Assembly: GCA_963826165.1 (NCBI GenBank) | Contig: CAWGWC010000003.1 | Span: 248,001-312,000 of the forward strand | Origin: JACVRW01 sp963826165 | Lineage (GTDB): Bacteria; Actinomycetota; Thermoleophilia; Solirubrobacterales; Thermoleophilaceae | DNA length: 64,000 nt | Reading direction: 5' to 3' | Part shown: positions 35,562-46,692 of the stretch, piece after piece | Layout of the letters: each line of letters opens with the position of its first letter | Numbering within the stretch: position 1 is the first letter of the stretch | Made by a program: the position numbers and the translations under genes | Notes under the pieces: generated by a model | Databases searched by the model: none | Told to the model about the DNA's origin: nothing | The model's input: the letters and a program-made list of their open reading frames with translations, nothing else

Positions 35562-36143
35562 GTGGCCAAGGTCTTCGACCGCATCGACGATCACCAGCGC
35601 GACTGGATCGCCCGCCAGGCGCTCTTCTTCACGGGCACCGCGCCGCTGGCCGGCGACGGGCACATCAACCTCTCGCCCAAGGGCCCGATCGACTCGCTCA
35701 GGGTGCTCGACGACCACACGGTCGCCTATCTCGACATAGTCGGCTCCGGCGCGGAGACGATCGCCCACCTGCGCGAGAACGGGCGCATCGTCGTGATGCT
35801 GTGCGCCTTCGAGGGCCCGCCGCGAATCCTGCGCCTGCACGGCCGGGGCAAGGCGGTTATGCCCGAGGACCCACGCTTCGCGGAGCTGCTCGACCGCTTC
35901 GCCTTCGCCGAGCCGGCCGCAGCGGAGGCCCGGCGCTCCATCGTCGTGGTCCACGTGGAGCGGATCGCCGATTCCTGCGGCTATGGCGTGCCGCTCATGA
36001 GCTACGAGGGCGAGCGGCCCCACTCGGACAAGTGGGCGGCCAAGCGGCTGCGCGTCGGCGGTCCGACGGCGCTGGACGAATACAAGCGCGAGAAGAACGC
36101 CGAGAGCCTCGACGGGCTCCCGGCGATCGACGTGCCGGTGTGA
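35562..36143 (+). CDS. Pyridoxamine 5'-phosphate oxidase-like flavin/F420-binding protein
   Basis: A 193-residue split-barrel protein. WIARQALFFTGTAPLAGDGHINLSPKG is the typical start of the PNPOx-like group with HINLSPKG, and RIVVMLCAFEGPPRILRLHGRG forms the barrel centre. Such proteins bind FMN, F420 or heme. The role may be general reductase or stress-related; true PdxH activity is unlikely given the missing C-terminal motif. The GTG at 35562 or the TTG at 35553 are both possible starts. The stop overlaps the next start by GTGA. Confidence 0.78.
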   Translation: MAKVFDRIDDHQRDWIARQALFFTGTAPLAGDGHINLSPKGPIDSLRVLDDHTVAYLDIVGSGAETIAHLRENGRIVVMLCAFEGPPRILRLHGRGKAVMPEDPRFAELLDRFAFAEPAAAEARRSIVVVHVERIADSCGYGVPLMSYEGERPHSDKWAAKRLRVGGPTALDEYKREKNAESLDGLPAIDVPV

Positions 36144-36589
36144 CGGTCACGACAACGAGCTGCCCGCGCTGCGGCGCCGGTGCGCCGGCGCAAGCGTCCC
36201 GCTGCGGCGACTGTGGCTTCGTGTTCTTCGAGGAACCGCCTCGGCGCTCGCTGCCGCGGCCCTCCCGGGCGTGGATCGTGTCTGCCGTCGTCGCGCTGCT
36301 CGCCGTCGGAGCGTCCGTCTGGCTGCTCACCCGCGACGGCGCTCCCGATCTGCTCGAGCCGGTGGCCGCGGCGAGCGCGGAGCCCCGCCTGGAACGCCAG
36401 GTCCGGCGAGGGGGAATCCCGCAGGTGGGCTCGGTGCGCTGCGCGGGCGCGATTCGGTCCGCGGGGGTGACCCGCTGCCAGCTCCTCTACAGCGACGGCG
36501 ACACCCAGCTGATGCTGGTCAGGCTCCTGGCCGACGGGCGCCTCGACATCGATGTGCCCTATCCCGCCCAGAGGAGGCCCGGCGGCTAG
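36140..36589 (+). CDS. Zinc-ribbon protein with one membrane helix
   Basis: A 149-residue protein with an N-terminal zinc ribbon (CPRCGAGAPAQASRCGDCG, two CxxC pairs), one membrane helix (about residues 48-66) and an external domain with two Cys (VRCAGA and TRCQLL) that may form a disulfide. The GTG start overlaps the previous stop. The role is unknown; the layout suits a membrane sensor or envelope protein. Confidence 0.72.
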   Translation: MTVTTTSCPRCGAGAPAQASRCGDCGFVFFEEPPRRSLPRPSRAWIVSAVVALLAVGASVWLLTRDGAPDLLEPVAAASAEPRLERQVRRGGIPQVGSVRCAGAIRSAGVTRCQLLYSDGDTQLMLVRLLADGRLDIDVPYPAQRRPGG

Positions 36590-36657
36590 AGGATTTGCTT
36601 CCGGCGGCCCCGGATATGTCCTCCTCGAATCGTCTGGAGCCACGAGGAGGTCGAGAG

Positions 36658-38754
36658 ATGCAGTCGGGTGCACGCAGGCTGACGGCCGTCGCACTGATCG
36701 GAGCGGCTTCGATCGCCACGGGGGCCACGGCCTCGGCACAGACCGGCGAGCCCATCGCCGGCTTCACTCCCGGCCATTCGGCTGAGCAGCAACAGGCCGA
36801 ACAGCGCTTCCAGCGTGCGATCTCGGCCAACAGCATCGGTCGCTTCAGCCGCACGCTCAGCAGGCGCCCGCAGCTGATCGGGTCGCCCGGCAATCGCGAC
36901 GCCTTCAACCACTCCGTACGCACGCTCCGCGGCTACGGCCTCAAGGTTCGGCGCGCCTCGTACGACGTCTACATCTCGCGTCCCAACAAGATCCAGGTGA
37001 CCATGACCAAGCCCTACCGGCGGGAGGCGAGGGTCAAGGAGCCGCGCTTTCCCTGGCAGCGCTACTACGACGAGGTGGTGGTCGGCTACAACGCCTACTC
37101 CCCCAAGGGCGATGTGACGGGCGAGCTCGTGTACGCGAACTACGGCCTGCCCGCCGACTACGAGGCGCTCGAGGAGCTCGGCGTGGACGTACGCGGCAAG
37201 ATCGTGATGGTCCGCTACGGCGAGAGCTTCCGGGGGGTCAAGGCCAAGGTGGCCGAGGACCTCGGAGCCAAGGGCGTGATCATCTACTCGGATCCGGAGG
37301 ACGACGGCTTCGTCAAGGGCCCGGTCTTCCCCGACGGTCCCTGGAAGGACGCCAACGGCATTCAGCGAGGGAGCATCGAGTACATCTTCCAGTACCCCGG
37401 CGACCCGCTCACTCCGGGCGCCCCCTCGATCCCGGGCACGCCGCGAATCGATCCGGCCGACGCCACCAACCTGCCCAGGATCCCCACCACCCCGCTCTCC
37501 TACGGCGAGGCCAAGCCGATGCTGGAGGCGCTCACCGGACCCGAGGCTCCGGAGGAGTTTCAGGGCGGGCTGCCCTTCAAGTACCACGTGGGCCCCGGTC
37601 CGACGGAGACGCGGCTCAACCTCGACATCGCCTACGAGCAGGAGCGCGTGAACAACGTGGTCGTCGAGATCCCGGGCGCCAAGCACCCGGAGGAAAAGGT
37701 GCTGCTCGGCGGGCACTTCGACGGCTGGACCTATGGCACCGACGACAACACGAGCGCCTGGTCGGCGATCGTGCAGGTGGGGCGCGGCCTCAGCCGCCTC
37801 CTCGACCGCGGCTGGCGTCCCGACCGCACGATCTCGCTCGTGGGCTGGGACGGCGAGGAGTACGGCCTGCTCGGCTCCACCGAGTGGGTCGAGCACCTGC
37901 GGCCCGACCTGCGCCGTGACGCGATCGCCTACATCAACATGGACGGGGTGGGCGGACGCGAGTTCGGCGCCGGCGCGGTGCCCTCGCTCGACCAGTTGAT
38001 CAAGGACGTCTCGCAGACGGTGCCCGCGCCGGGCGCGCCGGGCACGGTCTTCGACTCCTGGACGGCGGAGGGTGAGCCCGAGGTGGACCGCCTCGGCAGC
38101 GGCTCCGACTACACCGCGTTCCTCGACCACGTGGGCGTGCCCTCACTCGAGGTGGGCTTCACGACGGAGGGCGGCGAGTACCACACCTCCTACGACGACA
38201 CGCGGATGATGGAGCGCTTCCTCGACCCCGGCTACCTGGGCCACCAGGCAGCGTCGCGCATGAGCGGAACCATCGCCCTGCGGCTGGCCAACGCGGACGC
38301 TCTGCCCTTCCGCTACTCGGAGTACGCCGCGGCGGTGGAGGGCTACGTGCGCGACCTGCAGGCCACGGAGGGTGCGGAGATCGTCGACCTCGAGCCGCTG
38401 GTGGCTCAGGCTCAGGCCTGGGGCGCCGCCGCGGCCGCGCTGGAAGCGCGGGCGGCCGAGCTGGTGGCCTCCGGCGAGGCCGACACCCGACGCGGCCAGC
38501 GGCTGTTGCGACGGATCAACCGCTCGCTGACGCGCCAGGAGCGCGCCCTCACCCAGTCCGAAGGACTGGCCGGGCGGCCCTGGTTCAAGCACATGATCTA
38601 CGCGCCGGGCAAGCTCACCGGCTACGCGGCCCAGTTCCTGCCGGCGATCGAGGACGCGATCACCGACGGCGACGCGGCCACGGCCATCCGGTATCGCGAC
38701 CTCGTGCTCGAATCGCTCCAGCGTGCCACCGAACTGGCGGGCCGGCCAGGCTAG
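36658..38754 (+). CDS. Secreted M28 family zinc aminopeptidase/carboxypeptidase
   Basis: A 698-residue secreted peptidase related to glutamate carboxypeptidase II. It has a signal peptide (residues 1-28), a PA insert domain (about 150-330) and a catalytic zinc domain. The ligands appear in GGHFDGWTYGTDDNTSA (His, Asp), GWDGEEYGLLGSTEW (catalytic Glu and ligand Glu), AYINMDG (Asp) and GEYHTSYDD (His). A helical dimerisation domain follows. GAGGAGG lies 7 bases before the ATG. It may hydrolyse peptides released outside the cell. Confidence 0.9.
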   Translation: MQSGARRLTAVALIGAASIATGATASAQTGEPIAGFTPGHSAEQQQAEQRFQRAISANSIGRFSRTLSRRPQLIGSPGNRDAFNHSVRTLRGYGLKVRRASYDVYISRPNKIQVTMTKPYRREARVKEPRFPWQRYYDEVVVGYNAYSPKGDVTGELVYANYGLPADYEALEELGVDVRGKIVMVRYGESFRGVKAKVAEDLGAKGVIIYSDPEDDGFVKGPVFPDGPWKDANGIQRGSIEYIFQYPGDPLTPGAPSIPGTPRIDPADATNLPRIPTTPLSYGEAKPMLEALTGPEAPEEFQGGLPFKYHVGPGPTETRLNLDIAYEQERVNNVVVEIPGAKHPEEKVLLGGHFDGWTYGTDDNTSAWSAIVQVGRGLSRLLDRGWRPDRTISLVGWDGEEYGLLGSTEWVEHLRPDLRRDAIAYINMDGVGGREFGAGAVPSLDQLIKDVSQTVPAPGAPGTVFDSWTAEGEPEVDRLGSGSDYTAFLDHVGVPSLEVGFTTEGGEYHTSYDDTRMMERFLDPGYLGHQAASRMSGTIALRLANADALPFRYSEYAAAVEGYVRDLQATEGAEIVDLEPLVAQAQAWGAAAAALEARAAELVASGEADTRRGQRLLRRINRSLTRQERALTQSEGLAGRPWFKHMIYAPGKLTGYAAQFLPAIEDAITDGDAATAIRYRDLVLESLQRATELAGRPG

Positions 38755-38766
38755 AGCAGCGTTTCC

Positions 38767-38931
38767 CTACCAGGGCTGGTGCTGCCCGCAGGCCGGGCAC
38801 CTGACCGACGTGGTGACTCCCGCCGTGAAGGCCGTTCCGCATTCGCACACGTAACGCGCAGCGTCGTGCGGGAGTTCACTGGGGGTTGCTGCGGGCACCG
38901 GGGGCAGCATTGGATGGAGGGGCGTGGGCAT
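38767..38931 (-). CDS. Small zinc-ribbon protein
   Basis: A 54-residue protein with a Pro-rich N-terminus and a rubredoxin-like or zinc-ribbon tail: YVCECGTAFTAG then SVRCPACGQHQPW. An upstream in-frame start at 39006 would add 25 residues that look non-coding. It follows coxG in the same direction after a 75-base gap. Function is unknown. Confidence 0.55.
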   Translation of the reverse strand: MPTPLHPMLPPVPAATPSELPHDAARYVCECGTAFTAGVTTSVRCPACGQHQPW

Positions 38932-39006
38932 GGTCTGATCGACATCGGGTGGTTTGAGCCCCAACCCGATGTCCTGTGCTGCGCATCGACGTTTCGTCCA
39001 GATCAA

Positions 39007-39438
39007 TCAGATCTGGCCGAGCTTGGTGGTGAAGTCGGTGATGAGCCCGTCGAGCACGCCGATGACCACGCCCTCGCCCATCGACGCGGCCTTGCCCGTG
39101 ATCTGCGCCCGGGTGTGAATTTTCCCGCCGCCGTCCTCCAGCTGAAAGGTCACGTCGGCGTTGGCGTGCCCGGTGCCACCGGCCTCCTTGGCCTTCACCC
39201 GCAGCACGGCGGTGTGGGCGCCCGCATCCTGCTCCGCGACCTCGACCGTGCCGACCATCTTCATGGACATCGCGCCCATCTTCATCAGGATCTCGGCCTT
39301 CACGGAGTCCGGTCCCGTCGTCTCGATCACGCGTCCGCCCTCCACCGCCGGCACCACGCGCTCGAGGTCAGTGATCGAGGTGAAGCTGTCGTCGATCGAC
39401 TTCTCGGTCGAGAACGAATGATCAAGCTCGATGGCCAT
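39007..39438 (-). CDS. coxG: CoxG, SRPBCC-fold CO dehydrogenase accessory protein
   Basis: A 143-residue SRPBCC (START-like) protein. LDHSFSTEKSIDDSFTSITDLERVVPAVEG is the usual beginning of the CoxG family, and QITGKAASMGEGVVIGVLDGLI is a C-terminal helix. CoxG proteins link aerobic CO dehydrogenase to the membrane and have a cavity suited to a lipophilic ligand. It lies near, but not directly in, the cox operon, divergent from the YceI gene with a 40-base gap. It lacks the C-terminal membrane anchor of longer CoxG proteins. Confidence 0.8.
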   Translation of the reverse strand: MAIELDHSFSTEKSIDDSFTSITDLERVVPAVEGGRVIETTGPDSVKAEILMKMGAMSMKMVGTVEVAEQDAGAHTAVLRVKAKEAGGTGHANADVTFQLEDGGGKIHTRAQITGKAASMGEGVVIGVLDGLITDFTTKLGQI

Positions 39439-39478
39439 GTGTCTTCTCCTGTCTCGGGGTTCCCAATAGGCTCGCCCG

Positions 39479-40018
39479 GTGGCGCTTCAGCAAGGCAAGC
39501 ATCGGCTCGGACCGAACAACGCCGACCTGTCCGTTCATACGCGACGAAGCGGGGCCGCGGCCAAGGCCGGGCACGACCTGGTGATCCACGTGACCTCCTG
39601 GGAGGGCACGCTCGAAGTGGGCGACGATCCCTCGGCCACGAGCATCGAGCTCGCTGCCGACGCCACGTCGCTGCGGGTGCACTCGGGCACGGGCGGGATC
39701 CAGGCCCTCGGTGACGACGACAAGTCGAGCATCCACCAGACCATCGACGACGAGGTCCTCAAGCGTCAGGACATCATCTTTCGCTCGACCGGCGCGGCGC
39801 ACGCCGACGACGGCGGCCGGATCAGCGTGCAGGGCGACCTCACCCTCGCCGGCACGACCCGTCCCATCGAGTTCGATCTCGTCGTGGATGCCGACGGGAA
39901 GCTCAGCGGCACGGCCGTCGTGAAGCAGACCGACTGGGGCATGAAGCCGTACTCCGCCCTCTTCGGCGCCCTGAAGGTGGCCGACGAGGTCGAGATCGTG
40001 CTCGACAACCACCGCTAG
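39479..40018 (+). CDS. YceI family lipid-binding protein
   Basis: A 179-residue protein with the lipocalin-like YceI fold. The N-terminus lacks a signal peptide, unlike many members. ITVQGDLTLAGTTRPIEFDLVVDADGKL-type strands are seen here as SVQGDLTLAGTTRPIEF, and TDWGMKPYSALFGALKVADEVEIVLD closes the barrel. Members bind polyisoprenoid or quinone-like lipids. Its place between coxG and the cox operon end suggests a link to the quinone side of CO oxidation, which is inference. The start is GTG. Confidence 0.82.
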   Translation: MALQQGKHRLGPNNADLSVHTRRSGAAAKAGHDLVIHVTSWEGTLEVGDDPSATSIELAADATSLRVHSGTGGIQALGDDDKSSIHQTIDDEVLKRQDIIFRSTGAAHADDGGRISVQGDLTLAGTTRPIEFDLVVDADGKLSGTAVVKQTDWGMKPYSALFGALKVADEVEIVLDNHR

Positions 40019-40026
40019 ATCAGGCC

Positions 40027-40488
40027 TCAATCGCGGTAGACCGTCTGCGCGTCCAGGCCGCCCTCCACGCCCGGCGGCAGCGCGCCGGTGCCGTGCGCGT
40101 ACAGGGCGATCTCCTCGATCGTCTTGGCCTCGGCCGGGTCGCCGCCGTTGCCGGCCGTCCACGCGCCCCTCGCCCAGGTGAGGCTCTCGGGCGCGGCGTC
40201 CAGCGCCATGCCGGCGAGCAGCCGCGCCTTGTCGCGAATCTTGGCCGTGGCGCTGGTGATCGCTGCCGAGGCGCCCCCGGACGGGCTCGTGTTGAAGCCG
40301 TGACCCGTGCCGAAGCGGTTGGTGTCCGCGGGTACGACCTTCACGTCGAGCGCCGGCACACCCAGCTCGGCGGCCACGAGCTCGGCGTACTCGCGCTCGT
40401 TGCCGTCGGCCTCGGTGGTCAGGCTGAGCACCATCTTGCCGGTGGGGTGAACGCGCAGGAAGACTGCTCGGTAGGCCTCGTCAGCCAC
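40027..40488 (-). CDS. Orphan CoxL-like cofactor-binding fragment
   Basis: A 153-residue protein that aligns with the inner cofactor-binding part of the CoxL in this same operon. VHPTGKMVLSLTTEADGN, VAAELGVPALDVKVVPADTNRFGTG, SGGASAAITSATAKIRDKAR and PPGVEGGLDAQTVY each have counterparts. The GQGH motif of CoxL is replaced (EADGNERE), and all other CoxL domains are absent. It is the last gene of the cox operon. It could be a decayed duplicate or a maturation decoy that binds the cofactor or CoxL. Confidence 0.72.
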   Translation of the reverse strand: MADEAYRAVFLRVHPTGKMVLSLTTEADGNEREYAELVAAELGVPALDVKVVPADTNRFGTGHGFNTSPSGGASAAITSATAKIRDKARLLAGMALDAAPESLTWARGAWTAGNGGDPAEAKTIEEIALYAHGTGALPPGVEGGLDAQTVYRD

Positions 40489-40666
40489 TCGTCTTCTCCT
40501 CTCGGTCGGGCTCGTCGCGGGACGCGAGGCGCTCCCGCTCCTGGTGCGCGCGAAGCGCGTTGTGGTCCTCCAGGTCGCAGAAGGCCGGCTGTGGCCCGCC
40601 CAGCTGGTGGGGAGGCACAGCCGGTCGCTCGCAACCGGGGTAGATGCAGGTCTCAGCGGCCGCCAT
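40481..40666 (-). CDS. Small zinc-binding protein of the cox operon
   Basis: A 61-residue protein with CIYPGCERPA near the start and FCDLEDHNALRAH later, giving a C-x4-C-x20-C-x4-H metal site of a type seen in many actinobacterial proteins. The C-terminus is charged and disordered. It overlaps the next gene by 8 bases and follows coxE by 3 bases. Function is unknown. Confidence 0.68.
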   Translation of the reverse strand: MAAAETCIYPGCERPAVPPHQLGGPQPAFCDLEDHNALRAHQERERLASRDEPDREEKTSG

Positions 40667-40669
40667 CGC

Positions 40670-42025
40670 TCACCATCCCGGGGTCGTGTTCCCCCGGCTG
40701 GGCCTGTTTCCGCTCGGCATGGCCACCGAGCTTCCGGGCACCGGCGTGGCGCTCGCCCAGGGCTCCGGCTCGCCGGCGGCCACCTCGACCGGCTGCGGCT
40801 CCATCGCCGCTGCCCCGCCGATGGCGTCCACGACCTCGCCGAGGGCCCGGAAGCTGTGCCCGCTCACCAGCGCATCGCAGTGCGGCAGAGCGGCCACCAT
40901 GCCACCCGCCTGGACGGAGAACATGCTCGCGCCCATACGTGGATTGACCCACACGATCCGGTACGCCAGACGCCCGAGACGAGCCATCTCGCGGCCCACG
41001 AGCATCGGATCGCCGCGCTCCCAGCCGTCGGAGAGGATCACGACCACCGCCCCGCGAGCCATGCCCCGCCGCCCGTGGCGGTCGTTGAACTCCTTCAGCG
41101 CGTCGCCGATCCGGGTCCCGCTCGACCAGTCGGGCGCCGCGGCGGCGGCACGCTGGATGGCCCGTTCCGGGTGCCGGGAGGCCAACGCTCGCGTCAGGCG
41201 CGTGAGCCGGGTGGCGAAGGCGAACGCCTCGGCGTTGGGGCCGCTGCCGGCAGCGCAGGTCAGGAACTGCAGGTAGGCACGCGCGTAGGGCTCCATCGAG
41301 CCGGAGATGTCGCAGAGCATCACGAGCCGGCGGCGGGACTCCCGCCGCCGCCGGTGCGAGAGGCGAATCGGGTCCCCGCCGGTACGGAAGCTGCCTCGCA
41401 GGGTTCGCCGCATGTCGATCTGCTGTCCGCGCCGGCGCCTGCGGTAGCGGCGCGTGCGGCGCACCGGGGTGGCCAGCTCGAGGCGCGACATCAGCCGATA
41501 GAGCTGTGCCAGCTCGTGCGCGTCCAGCGCCTCGAAGCGCTTGCCCGCCAGGTGCTCCTCTTCGCTGGCCATCGCCTGCAGGACACCCCGGTCCGCCCCG
41601 TCCTCGTCATCCGTGCTTGGACGAGCCGCCACCGAGGGTCCGCCGGCCTGCACGTCTCCGGGCCAGCCGGCGTCATCGGACCGGGGCGGCTCGCCGGGCG
41701 GCGCGCCGGCCACGTGCGCCGATTCCGGGTCGAACGACTCGTCCGGACCGCGGGCCCCGAAGATCGAGAAGAACACTGAGTCGAACGCCTGAACCTGAGA
41801 GCGGTCGGAGACGAACACGCCGCGGGCGGTCCAGTACAGGCGCCTCCGCGTCAGGGGCCGGACGAGCGTGAGCGCCCGAGCGAAGGCGATCGGCCGCTCG
41901 GGGGACACCGGCAGGCCCGCGTCGTGCAGGCGCCGGCTCAGCGCTCCGGCCAACGGGGGGATCGAGCTCGAGCGCTCGAGCCGAGCCGCTCGCGGGAGCC
42001 CGAAGGCCCGCTCGCGGTCCGTCAC
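40670..42025 (-). CDS. coxE: CoxE, VWA-domain CO dehydrogenase maturation protein
   Basis: A 451-residue protein. The C-terminal half is a von Willebrand A domain with a MIDAS motif in VMLCDISGSMEPYARAYL and DGWERGDPMLVGREMARL. The N-terminal half is helical with a basic, Arg-rich linker (RRYRRRRRGQQ). CoxE works with the CoxD ATPase to complete the Mo/Cu active site after assembly. The GTG start overlaps the coxD stop (GTGA). Confidence 0.88.
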   Translation of the reverse strand: MTDRERAFGLPRAARLERSSSIPPLAGALSRRLHDAGLPVSPERPIAFARALTLVRPLTRRRLYWTARGVFVSDRSQVQAFDSVFFSIFGARGPDESFDPESAHVAGAPPGEPPRSDDAGWPGDVQAGGPSVAARPSTDDEDGADRGVLQAMASEEEHLAGKRFEALDAHELAQLYRLMSRLELATPVRRTRRYRRRRRGQQIDMRRTLRGSFRTGGDPIRLSHRRRRESRRRLVMLCDISGSMEPYARAYLQFLTCAAGSGPNAEAFAFATRLTRLTRALASRHPERAIQRAAAAAPDWSSGTRIGDALKEFNDRHGRRGMARGAVVVILSDGWERGDPMLVGREMARLGRLAYRIVWVNPRMGASMFSVQAGGMVAALPHCDALVSGHSFRALGEVVDAIGGAAAMEPQPVEVAAGEPEPWASATPVPGSSVAMPSGNRPSRGNTTPGW

Positions 42026-42917
42026 CGAGGCTGCACGAGCTCGTCCAGGCCGGCCGCGCGAATCACCTCCTGATCCTCCTGGTACTTCAGCACCGACCCG
42101 AGCGTGAGGTCCACCGCTGCCGCATCGAGCCGCTCGATCCCGAGCACGTTCAACGCCGCCAGCCAGTCGATGGCCTCGGCGATCCCCGGCGGCTTCTGCA
42201 CATCGCTGTCGCGCATGCGCGAAACCGCGTCGGCCACGTGGACGGCCAGTGTCTCCGAGGAGCCCTTCACGCGGCGGCGGATGATGTCCACCTCGCGCTC
42301 CGGGTTCGGGTAGTCGATCCAGTGGTACAGGCAGCGGCGCTTGACGGCGTCGTGCAGGTCACGGGTGCGGTTCGAGGTCAGGACGATGATCGGCGGATGG
42401 GTGGCCACCACCGGCCCGAGCTCCGGAATCGTCACGCGGGCCTCGGCCAGCAGCTCGAGCAGGAAGGCCTCGAAGTCGTCGTCGGCGCGATCGATCTCGT
42501 CGATCAGCAGCACCGCGGGCCGCGGGCCGGGATGCTCGAGCGCGCGCAGCAGCGGCCGCCGAATCAGGTAGTCAGGGCCGAACAGGTCTTCCTCGCGCAG
42601 GGTCTCGCCCCCGGCCTCGGCCAGCCGGATGCTCAGCAGCTGACGCGGGTAGTTCCACTCGTAGAGGGCCTCGGCCGCGTCGATCCCCTCGTAGCACTGC
42701 AGGCGAATCAGCGGCGTGTCGAGCACGGCGGCCAGCGACTTGGCCGCCTCGGTCTTTCCGACCCCCGCCTCTCCCTCGAGCAGCAACGGCTGGGGCAGGC
42801 GCAGGCTGAGGAACATCGACGTTGCCAGCCCCTCATCGACCAGGTAGTCCACCGCGCCGAGGCGCTGGGCCAGCGTCTCGACGTCGGGCGCGAGCCGGTG
42901 GAGCTCACCGGCGGACG

Positions 42918-42921
<4 letters not shown>
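42022..42921 (-). CDS. coxD: CoxD, MoxR-type AAA ATPase
   Basis: A 299-residue AAA+ ATPase. Walker A is EGEAGVGKTEAAK, Walker B is VLLIDEIDRADD, and sensor 1 is VLTSNRTRDLHDAVKRRC with the Arg finger. It is the CO dehydrogenase-specific MoxR group, which remodels apo-CoxL so that sulfur and copper can be placed at the Mo site. The ATG at 42921 overlaps the coxL stop by 4 bases. Confidence 0.92.
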
Positions 42922-45302
<2,381 letters not shown>

Positions 45303-45304
45303 GC

Positions 45305-45799
45305 TCAGGCCTCCCGAGAGTCCGCGCTCCCCACGGACTCTCTCTCTTGATCGGCCGCCCAGCGGACGGCACTGACGATGTTCTTGTATCCGGTGCAGCG
45401 GCAGATGGCGCCCGAGATCGCGGTGCGGATCTCGTGGTCGCTGGGATCCGGGTTCTCGTCGAGCAGCGCGCGAGCAGTCATCAGCATGCCCGGCGTGCAG
45501 AAGCCGCACTGCAGCGCGTGGTGCTCGTAGAAGCCCTGCTGGACCGGGTCCAGCTCGCCGTCGGTCTCCAGCGACTCGACCGTGCGGATCTCGTGGCCCT
45601 CGCACATCGCCGCCAGGATCGTGCACGACTTGACCGGCTCGCCGTCCATCAGCACCACGCAGGCGCCGCAGTTCGAGGTGTCGCAGCCCCAGTGGGTGCC
45701 CGTGAGGTCGAGGTCCTCGCGCAGGAAGTGCACGAGCAGCCGGCGAGGCTCGACCGCGCGAGAGACCCGCTCGCCGTTGACCGTCATCGCGAGCTCCAT
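45305..45799 (-). CDS. coxS: CO dehydrogenase iron-sulfur subunit CoxS
   Basis: A 164-residue subunit with two [2Fe-2S] clusters. The plant-ferredoxin-like N-terminal part has CDTSNCGACVV and a fourth Cys in VKSCTI. The C-terminal helical part has CGFCTPGM and CRCTGYKNI. It wires CoxL to CoxM. It lies between coxM and coxL with 2-base gaps, the standard M-S-L order. Confidence 0.96.
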   Translation of the reverse strand: MELAMTVNGERVSRAVEPRRLLVHFLREDLDLTGTHWGCDTSNCGACVVLMDGEPVKSCTILAAMCEGHEIRTVESLETDGELDPVQQGFYEHHALQCGFCTPGMLMTARALLDENPDPSDHEIRTAISGAICRCTGYKNIVSAVRWAADQERESVGSADSREA

Positions 45800-45801
45800 G
45801 A

Positions 45802-46677
45802 TCAGGCCTCCTGCTTCAGGGCGCGCTCGGTCGACCGGCGCAGCGCGCGTTGGGTGAGCACGCCGGCGAGATGACGCTTGTAGTCGATCGGACCGCGGCC
45901 GTCGGCGCTCGGTGAGCAGTCCTCGGAGGCGATCTCGCCCGCCTCGGCGAACAGCTCCTCGGAAGGTGGCTTGCCGCGTAGGAGCTCCTCAGCCCGTGTG
46001 AGGTGGATGGTCGTGATACCCACCGCGCTCAGGGCGACGCCGGCGTCGGTGATCGCGCCGCCGTCGATCCACAGCGCCGCGGAGGCCGCGGCGATGGCCC
46101 AGTCTCCCGCGCGGCGCTCCACCTTCTCGTGCGCGCTGCCGGCGCCCGGGCGAAGGGCCAGGCGGACCTCGGTGAGCAGCTCGCCGTCGCCGACCGCGGT
46201 CATGTACGGCCCCACGTGGAAGTCCTCCATGCTCACCACGCGCTCACCTCCGGTGCCGCGAATCACGACCTGCGCGCGGGCCGCCGAGCACACCGCCGAG
46301 AGGTCCTCGGCCGCATCCGCCTGGCACAGCGAGCCGCCGATGGTGCCGCGGTTGCGCACCACCGGGTCGGCGATCACGGTCTCGGCGTCGCGGAAGAGGG
46401 GATAGTGCCGCGCCAGCAGCTCCGACTTCAGCAGGTCAACGTGCCGGGTGAGCGCGCCGATCCTGATCTCGCCGTCCTGCTCGCGGATGTACGCGAGCTC
46501 CTCCAGATCGTTGATGTCGATCAGGTGCTCGGGGGTGGCCAGCCGCAGCTTCATCATCGGCAGCAGGCTGTGGCCGCCGGCGATGATGCGCGCCTCGGAG
46601 CCGAGCCGCTCCAGCGCGGCGATCGCGCCGTCGACGCTGGTGGCACGCTCGTACTCGAATGGAGCAGGGGTCTGCAA
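45802..46677 (-). CDS. coxM: CO dehydrogenase FAD subunit CoxM
   Basis: A 291-residue flavoprotein. FAD-binding motifs are ARIIAGGHSLLPMMKLR (about residues 31-47) and TIGGSLCQADAAEDL (about 112-126). The C-terminal CO_deh_flav_C domain follows. It passes electrons from CoxS to the quinone pool. The gene begins 15 bases after the last of the small membrane-protein genes. Confidence 0.94.
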   Translation of the reverse strand: MQTPAPFEYERATSVDGAIAALERLGSEARIIAGGHSLLPMMKLRLATPEHLIDINDLEELAYIREQDGEIRIGALTRHVDLLKSELLARHYPLFRDAETVIADPVVRNRGTIGGSLCQADAAEDLSAVCSAARAQVVIRGTGGERVVSMEDFHVGPYMTAVGDGELLTEVRLALRPGAGSAHEKVERRAGDWAIAAASAALWIDGGAITDAGVALSAVGITTIHLTRAEELLRGKPPSEELFAEAGEIASEDCSPSADGRGPIDYKRHLAGVLTQRALRRSTERALKQEA

Positions 46678-46692
46678 GGTTCTCCTCTCCGA

